Origin: Antedon mediterranea
Taxonomy: Eukaryota > Echinodermata > Crinoidea > Comatulida > Antedonidae
Reading direction: 5' to 3'
Assembly: GCF_964355755.1 (NCBI RefSeq)
Contig: NC_092670.1
Location: 39,915,795-39,979,794 of the forward strand
Length of the DNA stretch: 64,000 bases
The notes beneath the pieces were generated by a model, which ran no database searches, was not told where the DNA came from, and was given only the letters and a program-made list of their open reading frames with translations. Positions within the stretch are counted from its first letter, which is position 1. Each line of letters opens with the position of its first letter. The position numbers were made by a program, and so were the translations under genes. Below, one piece after another: positions 17,049-34,458 of this stretch.

Positions 17049-19249
17049 GGCGGATACCGGTGAAATAATCTGACGTCACTTTACAGACCCGTATGTATAT
17101 TTATCAAAGATTGTATAGCGGGCGCTATACAATCTTTGCTTTTTTTATGTAAACTATTTGATAAAAAGGGCTTTCAGAACAAAGTCAAGTTTCTTACTGT
17201 CATGTTATTAATAATAACACTTATTTGTGTGCCAATGAGAAGCCGTATTTTCCGCCACTGAATTATGGTATGGAGAAGACTAAAAACGTGGGAGGTCGGT
17301 CGAGTACGCTGATTTATTACGTATCTGCGCGCGCAGCCGGCACCATTATAAAAAACCAGCAGCAGCAATACATTACTTAATTAAACTGTTTCACATTAAA
17401 CTTAATTTTTCTATCTTTCTTATGAACGTTTTCTAGGACATTTATACATAGACCATTGGCCCGAATACAACAATAAATAATTTACAATAATAAACGTTAA
17501 TTATGTGTGTTTTTAATAATTTATTTTAAATTCTTTAATATGAATGTTTTTTTTCTAGAGCAATCTTGTTTAACGTAATTTAAACTTATTATAAAGCTAT
17601 ATTTATCGTAAACGTTTTGTGAAACAAAAAATTAACCATAACCCATTGAAAAAAAGCAGCTTTATTTAATTGCATTATAAGCCCGCCAGTTTTCATTTCT
17701 CCTTATACATTTGTAAATCATAACACTTGACAGAAATCTACTTTTGTCGGTTTGAATGATATTTAATAATTAATATAACCAATATCTAATAAGTAATAAT
17801 CATTTCAGTAATGAAAATTAATTTTCCCTATTTATATCCAATTCCATTGTTCAAAATCTCGTATTTTAATTACCACTTTTTAAAATACTATTTATAAGTT
17901 CTCATCATAATAATTAGAAAATAATTAATAATAATCTCTCTGTAAACCTTTTACAGTATCTGAAAACAAAACTGACCAAGTTTCCACCATCAACAGTCAA
18001 GGTTAGTCGATTGTTTTATAATTTTTCCAAGAAGTTTTTGATTGAGAGTCACTTAATTATCTTATGCGGCACTGGATAAGAGAGTTTGATATTTTGTTGT
18101 TGTCGACTCATGTTGAGGTAACTTTAATTAATTGTCTGAAAAATCATTAGAACTTTAGGAGAACCTTCTCGTACTTATATAAAAATTTAGTGTGGTGCGG
18201 ATTGTGCAATCAAGTCAAAATATGGATTAATATACCTATTTAACTGTTGATTCGTCTATTTGTTTTTTAAATATTTTTATATAGTTTATTTTATATCATT
18301 TTTTGTTACTTTGGGAGTACGGAACCTGAACTCTTGTTATAGTGATTAGGTTCACTTTTAGGTTCCTGCCTACTCCCTTAGTTTCTGTGTTTTGTTTGTT
18401 TGTAACTGGTTTTTGGCAATAAATAATAATAATAATAATAATTTGATTATGCTATTTTTCTCCCACTCGTAGCTGTATACAAAATAATAGACAAAATAAT
18501 AATAATGCGATTCCATTGCGATTACGTCATCGACTTACCAATTGTTAAAAAATAGGAGGAGTTCATCAACACGTGACACAGAGAAGCCTTCTCATTGGAT
18601 ACAGTTTAGCTCCAGTTTAGTCAACTCTACTACCGGATGTATACCGTATTGATGATGGGTACGTATGGGTACAGACAGACGTAGGGGCCTACTGAAAATC
18701 TTATCATGTTTTTTATGTTTACAAGTTCTTTACAGCACTTAATGAGTTAAATATTATGATTGAAAATGTAAATGGTTAAGTGTGGTGTTCTTTCAAATCG
18801 ATAGAAGGTGAGAGAGTATATATGCCTAGAGGAAACGTGCTTATTATTATTAGTAATTTAAAGTAAAAACGTTTTCTGTTTTAGGTTATGTAAGCTAGGC
18901 TAAGTATGTACAGTATGGTGGTGGTATCCTGGAGGTTGTGAGCCTAGAGGCTAAAGGCCCTTCCTATGTGCCAATCCCCATACCACTGAGTGATGCCATA
19001 CTCCATGGTGATACCACCAGTGACCTAGTTAAATCGGCCTCTTTTGTTTGGTTCTGCATAATAATGTTCTGAAAATAAGACATACCAGAAAACACAAATA
19101 TTTCTTTTCACAACTAAACAACATGGTCATTAAATTAATTTATTTTGTATATTTTTTTTTCAGATTCGATAGAATCGATAAAGAATATTAAAATACTGTA
19201 CAATATAAGTACAGGCCTCGCGTAGTAAATCCCCTTTGAATGCGTGATC
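17049..19249. other. Divergent intergenic region between ATP5F1B and TMEM98
   Basis: No coding exon was seen. A 34-bp near-perfect palindrome lies at 17105-17138. An acceptor-like run TTTTTTTTCAG at 19154-19164 suggests a 5' UTR intron for TMEM98, with its first exon somewhere upstream. An inverted-repeat element with GGTGGTGGTATC / GATACCACCA arms lies at about 18908-19023. A dispersed repeat ending in an AAT microsatellite lies at about 18340-18440. Confidence 0.5.
17105..17138. repeat. 34-bp palindrome just upstream of ATP5F1B
   Basis: Arms CAAAGATTGTATAGCG and CGCTATACAATCTTTG are perfect complements around a GG spacer. The element lies 57 bp upstream of the ATP5F1B start codon, so it is in the promoter or 5' UTR. 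Confidence 0.85.
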
Positions 19250-20863
19250 ATGGATCCTGTGGTGGCGGTTGCAATCGGTGTGCTAGCATTTGTTTTCATC
19301 ATGTCCTTCGTTGGCCTAGTCTTAATATGCAAACATAGATACTGCCGTATGTTGGACTTAACGTTGAAAGAGACTGTATCCACGCAAAGGTAACAATTTT
19401 TTTAGAATATCTTAAATCATCTTTACTTTAAGTATGTTTAAAGTCAGTTATCAAGTCAAATAAATGATCATTTCATATTGTATTTTTGTGAGGGTCGCCA
19501 ATTATCATCTTTGACCAGATGGACACCCTCGTAATTGTTCAAATAAATAGAAATAAAATGTACATTAATTGGCACATATACTTAATTTATTTCCTTTTTT
19601 ATGCTGTTTTCTTACATTCAGAAATTAATTTTTTATGTTGTTTGTTACTTCTCCTCAGGCAAAATGTGACCCTTGTACACCATGCAGAGCTCCCTGAAGA
19701 TTATGAAGTTGAACTAAATGATGTCTGTTTTAGTAGAGTAAACTTACCTGACTTAGATGATGAGTATGTGGATGATGCCTCGTACGTTTTTCATTGATTA
19801 TTTTACCTTTTTTATATTTTTATAAAGCAGAAATTTTGTAGTAAAATTAAATTAGAATAAACTGGTCTAAATACAGATCCTGTAAATTTTTTATTTTAAA
19901 TTGTTTGTGAATATGCCATTTTAATGTCACATAATAGTTATTCACTTGTTCTTTTCAGAGGCCTAATTCCACATGCGATTGAAATTTTAAAAACTTGCCA
20001 TCTACTAACAGAAAAATTAGTTGCTATGACAATGGGAAGTAAACAACCATTAAAATCGCCCGATTGTTTAGGTGAAATAGTTGCCGTAGCAAAGAGAATA
20101 AGCCCAAGGTAAGTGCTTTATTGAGCATAATATAATTAATTTTAAAAATCAACCGACAAATACTCCAACTCTAGACAAGCACTACAAACAAAAATTAAAT
20201 TAAAATTACCAAAAAAAAACCAGTAATAGTAATAATTATGATTTAAAACTGGCAATTAACTTACTCCAAAAGTAAACTTTAACGATCTTGGTTTTCAGAG
20301 TGGATGATGTAGTTCGCTCCATGTACCCACCAATAGATCCAAAATTGATTGAAGCAAGGTAAGAATTTTAAGTATTGTATTTAAAATTGTATTTATTTTA
20401 AAATGTTATTGTAATGAAGTGAGTGCAGAATCTGTTTGGACTTTAGCCTATTCTCACTTTTGTTCTTTGGTCGAATAAATAGTATTTTAACATTATTTGA
20501 TGTCTTTTTCGTTTTGTTGACTTAATTACATACTTGTTTCGCAACAATCCCATTCAGTAGCTATACGCACTATTATGAATTATTATTACACCATTGAACA
20601 CTTACAGATCAGCAGCTCTGATGTTGTCTGTCAATCACTTGGTCCTTGTAACAAAGAACGCATGTCATGTGACAGAGAATCTAGAATGGATTGATGCATC
20701 ATTGGAACTTATGGAAAATCATCAGCAAGTACTAAGAAAAGCATCACTAGCGTCGGAAGAGGATTCAAGGACCGGATCGGTGTCGTCAGCGACGGAGAGC
20801 ACAACGCAACAACCTTTAGTAGATGAAGAACAATTCGCAGAATTATCTGCTTCACCTGTTTAA
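19250..20863 (+). CDS. TMEM98: Transmembrane protein 98 (242 aa)
   Basis: Five exons (19250-19389, 19659-19781, 19959-20108, 20299-20358, 20608-20863; sum 729 nt) encode a protein close in length and sequence to vertebrate TMEM98. Residues about 4-26 are one hydrophobic membrane segment (VVAVAIGVLAFVFIMSFVGL) followed by basic residues (KHRYCR). The conserved block LTEKLVAMTMGS, VAKRISPRVDDVVRSMYPP and LSVNHLVLVTKNACHVT is present. The family is a single-pass ER/plasma-membrane protein that in vertebrates restrains the self-cleaving membrane transcription factor MYRF; that role here is inferred. The C-terminal tail is Ser/Glu-rich. The stop codon at 20861-20863 coincides with the end of a MITE. 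AATAAA at 21213-21218 is a likely poly(A) signal. Confidence 0.95.
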
Positions 20864-21010
20864 AGCTCTGTCCACACTATCAAACCAAGTGTAATGTGCC
20901 CAAATATGGTAGTGATATGCCCAAATATGGTAGTGGTATGACATCATCGTGTCCATATATGGGCACATCACATTTTTTCACATAAAGTTTGATAGTGTAG
21001 ACAGAGCTTT
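20862..21010. mobile_element. MITE, AAGCTCTGTC family, abutting the TMEM98 stop codon
   Basis: It is a nearly complete copy: AAAGCTCTGTCCACACTATC at the left, AGTTTGATAGTGTAGACAGA at the right, TA at both outer edges. It forms the start of the TMEM98 3' UTR. Confidence 0.9.
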
Positions 21011-21660
21011 ATGCTTGTAGTGTTATTTAATGTAAATTTAAAAAGAGGTTGAATTTATGAATTATATCAACTTGAAGAAAAATCAGTTATGTAATTTGTT
21101 TACATTGCAACTGTTACATCTTTTTATCGAAACACAGAAACTTAAACAACATTGGAACTGAACTTAATGTATGATGCCACAATGTTTAGTTTGTTATCGT
21201 TTTTTCATCCATAATAAAGATATGAATAATAAGGTGATAAGTGAGATTTATATTTTTATGCAAATGTTTATTATTGAGATTTTCCTCTTTAATAGTATGT
21301 AAATAAGCACTGTAAAATAGCAATTTTATTTTTATATATGAAGAAAACAGTTACAAAGGTAAAGGGTTTAAATTAGCATATTGTTTATGTGCTTTATGTT
21401 ATGATTGTAGGAAGAGTAAGTTAAAACAAATATTTTATTTCTCAATAAGCATGTTTTACAGTAAACAAAAATGATTTCTATAGTTCAATTATGATTATTA
21501 TTATATTTCCTGCTTTGAGTAATACAGTATAACATTTCTTGAATTTTTCTCAAGGGAGTTTATATTTACTCGGTCAATATAACACTTCCATAAACCCCTG
21601 ATAGGGAATTATAACGTTTTGATCCTTGAATCGGTAGTCATGTGAAGACATTTCATTCGC

Positions 21661-22111
21661 GTTCCCGTATTTATATACATATTTAAATTATTTAGTTAGT
21701 TTTGTAATTGAATATGTAAATTAAAGTGGAATGCATCATTTTATTTTTATGATTTTTCCCCGAAATTACATTCAACCACTTAAGCATTCCCAATGGTAAT
21801 ACCAGTTTAATCCTATAGTCCTCTAACCTAATGGGTAAATTAATTTAAAGTTTTTTTTAGTGTGTGAATTATTACTGGCTGTGTTAAGTATTTGATATTC
21901 CAAACTGTAGTAAACGCTGTTTTCATGAATTCTTACAGTTTAAAATTAGACGTTTCTTTAGTGGTGAGAATTTTGTTTTGTTTTTGCAATAAGTTTATAG
22001 TTATTCAGGAAAGAAATACAGCATTGTAACAACTGTAGATGTTATGTAAATTCTATGTTTTCATTCCAATTTTAATTCCAATTTAGTAACTACTATAGAT
22101 TGAACAAAACC
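21661..22111. repeat. 450-bp segment duplicated at 24005-24459 (copy A)
   Basis: It aligns in direct orientation with 24005-24459. Shared blocks include CATTCCCAATGGTAATACCA, CCTCTAACCTAATGGGTAAA and the AAAACCCCAC end. Differences are scattered substitutions and small indels. Confidence 0.9.
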
Positions 22112-22200
22112 CCACATTCAATTGTCGTATTCGATTGGGAGTTTTACCGTTGAGAGTATACTTATTTAACGGAGTATTTTGAGCGTTGAGGTTGTTCTTT

Positions 22201-22356
22201 AAGCTTGGTTCCCACTAGAACGTAACGCAAGGACGTAGACGCAAGTCAAGCGAGTAGACCAATCACATGCGACTGTAATATTTCATTGCTTTTGATTGGT
22301 CAATTCGCCTGCGTTGCGTCTTACGTCCTTGAGTTGTGTCCTAGTGGGAACCAAAC
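22201..22356. mobile_element. MITE, GCTTGGTTCCCACTAG family (best copy)
   Basis: Terminal inverted repeats are GCTTGGTTCCCACTAG and CTAGTGGGAACCAA. The inner arms also pair (AACGCAAGGACGTA with TTACGTCCTTGAG, and GACCAATCAC with GATTGGTC). A half copy begins at 22868. Confidence 0.85.
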
Positions 22357-22867
22357 TGTAAGAAAAAGCTTGCGTTGTTAACGTTTTCTATTCAAATGAT
22401 GAGCACAATCCGTTTACGATTTACCATTCGAATACAAAAAGTACTCAATTTTTAAGGCGACAGCGAAAGTTTCCAATCAAATACGACAAGTATGTTGCAG
22501 ATAGATTTACACTTAGTAAAGTTTACAGTACTTAAACAATAATTGCCTGTAGTTCTGCAGTGGGTTGTGAATGATTTGTTTTGACGTTGATTGAAACAAG
22601 CGGAATATGATTCTATAGGCCTACGCACTAATTACGCAATAATATTGGTTTTTTTTTGCCATCGCTCAGTTCCAAAATGCAACAGTTTAGGAATGGTTCA
22701 ATTATTTGTTTAAAAAAGAGGCTGCTGTTTTTGAAACACTCATATACCTGTATTTAAGTTTTTTATATGTATATAGCTGTATTTTGTATTAAATAAAATA
22801 TAGGCCTAACTCACTTTTTGTGTTTACTTTTATACCTACTGTAATAAGATTATGAAAATATAAGATT

Positions 22868-22930
22868 AAAGCTTGGTTCCCACGACCGACGCAACATAAG
22901 TAATTTGACCAATCACAAGCTATAGATTAT
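22868..22930. mobile_element. MITE, GCTTGGTTCCCAC family, left half only
   Basis: AAAGCTTGGTTCCCACGACC followed by a degraded TTTGACCAATCACAAGC. The right half is absent. Confidence 0.65.
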
Positions 22931-23351
22931 TCTAAACCTATAAAGATAAACAAAATAAAAGAAAGCACAAACCAAAAATTAGAATACAAAATTAAATGAA
23001 TTAATGAATTAACTGTTGTTAACTTGTGAATACAGCAGATGCAACTGTGAAGCCACAAATTCTACATTTGTTCACAGTTTAATCAATAATATTCTTGTAC
23101 ATGTACAACTTTTTTTTTTTTTATGTTGATGTATAATGAAAAATACAGTTTTATATTAAATTGTAAAGTAACATATGTTTAAAAATGTACATAATTATTG
23201 AAATACTGTAAAATCAATACCGAGTCTGTTAACGTTTTTAGTGATTTGCTGACGTTTACCCGAGACAACGTTGACCAAATACTTTCGAAAACGTCATCAT
23301 TTCGACAACAAACGGCTTCTCCCTTTTGACAAAGTTCCTAACTTCACCAAA

Positions 23352-28764
<5,413 letters not shown>

Positions 28765-29467
28765 TTCATGTTAAATTATGATTTCAACATGCAACCATAC
28801 AGTTTCACAATGCGCTTTCATTTTTAAATCCTCCTAAAATTGTTAAATTTTAATGCTTGTTAAGCTATATTTGATTGCACATTTTAAAATATATACATTA
28901 CCATGTATGAAATACTGTAGTATTTTTCATCCAAAATTGTTTGGATTGTTGGTCCAATTTAAAAAATCCAATGTTCAGGTTTCTGTAGTATTTTGATATT
29001 ATAAAATTGGTCGAATACTGTATTTAGTAAGGTTAGTGTGTCTAGACAGTCTACAGTCATCTGAAAATAATTCAACTTGACAAGCTTAATTGCAGTCCTT
29101 TTGGTACTAACCATAATTTTGGGTTTCAATATTATATTAATTGATGCATTTTCATTTTGTGGGTTCAATTGTTATATTTTTATTCTAAACACTAATAAGC
29201 TCTTTATTTTTAGTTAGTGCATTTTCATTTTGCGGGTCCAATGGTAGTATCATTTTTTCCAATCACAAATAATTCTTATGGTACTGAACAGCATTTTATT
29301 GATGTAAAGGTGAATGACTATTACACATATTTTGACACAATAAACCAGTTTAAACCATCAAATATTCATTTTATTATTCAATGTTGTTATACAGACTACA
29401 TCAATTTCTTAATGTTTGATCATACTTTGTTAGATGTAACTTAGCCATTGAGTGAGTACTACCTCAC
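28765..29467. other. Convergent intergenic region between the SMB-EGF gene and RPS2
   Basis: No gene was seen. TTTATT at 29295-29300 reads AATAAA on the minus strand, a likely RPS2 poly(A) signal. A short phrase (TGCATTTTCATTTTG then GGGTCCAAT or GGGTTCAAT) occurs twice, at about 29147 and 29218. Confidence 0.45.
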
Positions 29468-31248
<1,781 letters not shown>

Positions 31249-32195
31249 TTGCTGTTAAATTATTGATATCAACTTTAGTAAAAAACTTAAAAAGTAAAAT
31301 AACTAAATTCGACTGCGCATTTTTATTTTGGTGATTTACTTGGCATTGCAGTACAATTATCAGTGGCAACGGACAATAGGTTGCCTTTTCTAAACTAGCA
31401 CATGCTTGGTGAATATAATCAAATAATTTCGCGTTTTCAAAATAAAAAACTACAAATATAAATACATTCTTAAATTATTAAACTATTCATTTTATTCACA
31501 AGTAGTATCAAGATGTTAATAATGTTATGATTGCAAAGATTTTAGTGAGATTAGTGTAGAGGACAAAAAAGACGATGTCGCTTACGTGATTGTATGAACA
31601 AGAAAGAACGTACAAAGCGCCACCAATATTAATATATTAGGAGTGCGCCCTCTTTAATCGGGAAGAAATTACAGGAATTATTATTCTGAGCAGTTTTGTC
31701 AATCATACTCAAAATAGCATGGATTTAATGAATATTCAAGTATATCAAATAAAAACCCTTTTTATTGGTTTGTAGTAGACCAGCAAAAATTATCATGATG
31801 TAACAATAACATGGAAATTCCTTAAATGCCTACCAGTATATTTTTGTAATTTAGTCGCAATAAATAAATAAAGTCTTCAAACTGCAGATGTTATTGCAAA
31901 CTGTTCGTAACTAACAAGTAAATCATTAAAAAAAATAAATTACGACGAATTTGCAACTGACCCAGGCCAAATTTATTTAACATTCAGATTAAAATAGAAC
32001 AATAAAACACTTTAAAACATTTTATATACTTTTCATCATTAAAAAAAACCGTTTGAACTCAGACTGTAATATTGTTACTGTAATTTAAAACTAAAATGTT
32101 TGCACCAAATGCACTGTATTATAAAATGAGAGAAATGTTGACTTTCATGTCAATTATTTTGTTCCAAGCTCCCATGATGTCCCAAACTGGTTTAT

Positions 32196-32293
32196 ACCTC
32201 TGTCTACACTATTAAACTTTATTTGACAAAAAAATGTGATGTGCTCATATATGGACATGGTGATGTCATATCACTACCATATTTGGGCACACA
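32196..32293. mobile_element. MITE, AAGCTCTGTC family, right-truncated
   Basis: ACCTCTGTCTACACTATTAA then GTGATGTGCTCATATATGGA and CACTACCATATTTGGGCACA. The second terminal repeat is missing. Confidence 0.75.
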
Positions 32294-32482
32294 AAAGGAT
32301 GCTGTTACTGCAAACAATATTTAGTCAATCAATCACAATGTTAGATATTATTTAAACTGCTATATATACTAACACAACAGGCATAGAAATAAATTCCAAA
32401 CCACCCGGTGATACACTGAAAATTATTTAATTAATTTTTTAAACGATAAAGATGAGGAAATCTGGGAGAATGAGAAAAAGTC

Positions 32483-32553
32483 GCCCCAACCGAGACTCGA
32501 ACTCGGACCGTCTGCTTGCTATGCAGTTACCCTAACCATTAGACCACTGGGGC
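32483..32553 (-). tRNA. tRNA-like gene with AGC (Ala) anticodon but non-alanine acceptor stem
   Basis: It folds as a 71-nt cloverleaf on the minus strand: acceptor GCCCCAG/TTGGGGC, D arm GTCT-AATGGTTA-GGGT, anticodon arm with loop ATAGCAA (anticodon AGC, U33, A37), 4-nt variable loop, T arm CCGAG-TTCGAGT-CTCGG with a good B box. The top pair of the anticodon stem (27-43) is A-A. Position 3-70 is C-G, not the G-U that marks tRNA-Ala; the D arm looks like the Glu/Asp/Gly type. It is either an anticodon-shifted tRNA or a tRNA pseudogene. Confidence 0.65.
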
Positions 32554-32791
32554 TTTCATGGTATTGTTCTTTAACTCGATCGGATAACGACCATTTAACA
32601 TTCTCGGCGTGGTACGGTTGGAACACAACTATTCCTCAGTTGTACGCACGCACACCAGAGATCAAATTGATACGCCCTCATCTATAATTCAGTATATTTA
32701 TTCACTAAGCGGGATCTCGAGAGATACTTTTATATATATATAAACACAACAGGCATATATATATACTGTTATATATATTATATTATTTTGT

Positions 32792-32867
32792 AAGACTCTG
32801 TCTACACTACAGACTATAACACACTGTTTTTTGTCAAATAAAGTTTGATAGTGTAGACAGAGCTTTA
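32792..32867. mobile_element. Short MITE, AAGCTCTGTC family
   Basis: Both ends are kept (AAGACTCTGTCTACACTACA and GTTTGATAGTGTAGACAGAG) but the core is deleted. It ends 15 bp before the OXLD1 stop codon, in its 3' UTR. Confidence 0.8.
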
Positions 32868-32881
32868 GAATTTTAATTGTT

Positions 32882-33322
32882 CTACATTCCAAGCTCCATT
32901 TTCACAAATGACCTTACAAGAGGGTCATGAATTTGTTTTAATATGTCTTTCACTTCGTCATCTTGAAGACCGTTCGGATAATAGTTCTGAAGTTCTTCAA
33001 CGTACTTAATCCACACACAGTTTACGCAACCAGTCTCACAGCAGGTCTCTGGATCTGGAGCAGTTGGCTTCATGTTGTCATCTGTCTCTGCAACCCTGTT
33101 TTCTTCAAGATCTATTGTATTAGCGCTTCTTCTTGAACTGCTAAGATGCACCAGTGAAGATGAAGGCATCTTATTCAGCATTCCCGAGTTCCTAAAGTTT
33201 TGGAATAAGTATCCTCGAAGACAAAGATTTGAATTGTTCGTATTCAACATCAAACTGTTGCATTTTTGTCTTCTTATAACATTGTTTATCAAACCTGCAA
33301 TGATTGGTCGCTGGTAAATCAT
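32882..33322 (-). CDS. OXLD1: Oxidoreductase-like domain-containing protein 1 (about 146 aa)
   Basis: It is a single-exon frame ending at 32882. The C-terminal half holds the oxidoreductase-like signature DPETCCETGCVNCVWIKYVEEL followed by a helical tail ending VRSFVKMELGM, as in the OXLD1/Ylr family. I prefer the ATG at 33322 (MIYQRPIIAGLINNVIRRQK), which gives a basic, amphipathic N-terminus suited to mitochondrial import. The frame is open to 33481, and those 53 extra residues look like translated 5' UTR. Function is not well known; the CC-x3-C-x2-C cluster is conserved. Head to head with CCDC137. Confidence 0.85.
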   Translation of the reverse strand: MIYQRPIIAGLINNVIRRQKCNSLMLNTNNSNLCLRGYLFQNFRNSGMLNKMPSSSLVHLSSSRRSANTIDLEENRVAETDDNMKPTAPDPETCCETGCVNCVWIKYVEELQNYYPNGLQDDEVKDILKQIHDPLVRSFVKMELGM

Positions 33323-34458
33323 AATGGACAAATAGATGAGTCGTTCAATGCCAATAAATAAAGATGTTAGTTGGTGACAGCTACTGCTCACTACAATTAA
33401 ACACCAAAACAAATTAAGTACTGTACTATGCTGCTGTAGTAGTCTAGTAGTAGTACTGTTATTGAAATGATAAAATAGCAATTATCCAGCAACAAAATCG
33501 TTAGTTGACAGTTCTCGAGTAATAAACCTTTAACAACTAAAACACTGTCATTTTATCACTTCTTCTTATTTCAATAATATTTTGAAATTTCGATCTGCAG
33601 GTACCAGCTCGATATTGTCATTTGAATGAATTTTCATCCTACTAGGCTATATGATTTAATATTCAATAATAATATGCAAACAAATATATTCTTGAATATT
33701 AATGCATGTTTAAAATGGCAGTACATACTGGTAGTCGTTGAAATAACACTGAAATACTATTTTTATTTAAAATACACAATATCAATCCCACCCAGGCTGC
33801 CGGGGGAGGGGAGGGGTGCGGAGCCTGGGGTACCGGAGATCTGCCTAGAGGCGGCCTTTTTATTAGATAGCCTACTACTAAACTAGTATTAGCCACTTCT
33901 TATAATAATAGATACTTCGTCCTTCTTCTTCTTGGTGTTATTTAACCACACTCAGTATATTAGCTGATTTAAATTATATTAAAATATCACATAGGCCTAT
34001 GTTATTATTTCACGGATCATTTAATCCATTATAAGAGAAAAGTAAACAGGTTTTTCTTGAAGTTTCGTTTTTTGCTGTTATCATCTAGTTAGCTGCATGT
34101 TGTGAGAAAGGATACTTGCGGCCCGAACTGATTTCATTTTAAAAATTAATTTCAATTATTAATAATTTGTATTCATTTAATGTTTAAAAAAATACTGGAA
34201 GTTTATTTAATTGTACAACTTTTATAAAAATCATTGTAACCCTTATGAAAGAAACCCTAATAAAGGCATATACGTACTATTTAATCGGTCCCCTTTTTTA
34301 AAATACGCTATTTTACAATCGTCCAAAGCCTATTTCGAGAGAGGGCGGTATATAGAGAATGTCGCCGCCTCGCGCCTCGTGTTTTTATATGTTGTGAGAA
34401 AAAAACCAGAAGGTTAAAGCCATTCAAACTACATTTAAAGTGCCTTGAATCGACCAAA
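33323..34458. promoter_or_regulatory. Shared divergent region between OXLD1 and CCDC137
   Basis: About 1.1 kb separate the two start codons, with no gene seen. There is a GC-rich patch around 33790-33850. The CCDC137 side (34320-34390) has GAGAGGGCGG and CGCCGCCTCGCG words typical of a TATA-less promoter. Confidence 0.45.

Larger units (their letters stand above)
20864..23351. other. TMEM98 3' UTR and intergenic region with repeats
   Basis: Apart from the MITE, the TMEM98 poly(A) signal, the duplicated segment 21661-22111 and two GCTTGGTTCCCAC elements, no coding feature was seen. Confidence 0.5.
31249..32881. other. Intergenic: RPS2 promoter, two MITEs, a tRNA-like gene
   Basis: No protein-coding exon was seen. 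It holds a truncated MITE (32196-32293), the tRNA-like sequence (32483-32553), an AT microsatellite around 32731-32790, and a short MITE (32792-32867). Confidence 0.5.

Noticed and set aside
33323-33481. N-terminal extension of OXLD1 to the ATG at 33481
   Set aside because: The extra residues are low-complexity and hydrophobic in an unusual pattern; the ATG at 33322 gives a better mitochondrial-type N-terminus. Not excluded.
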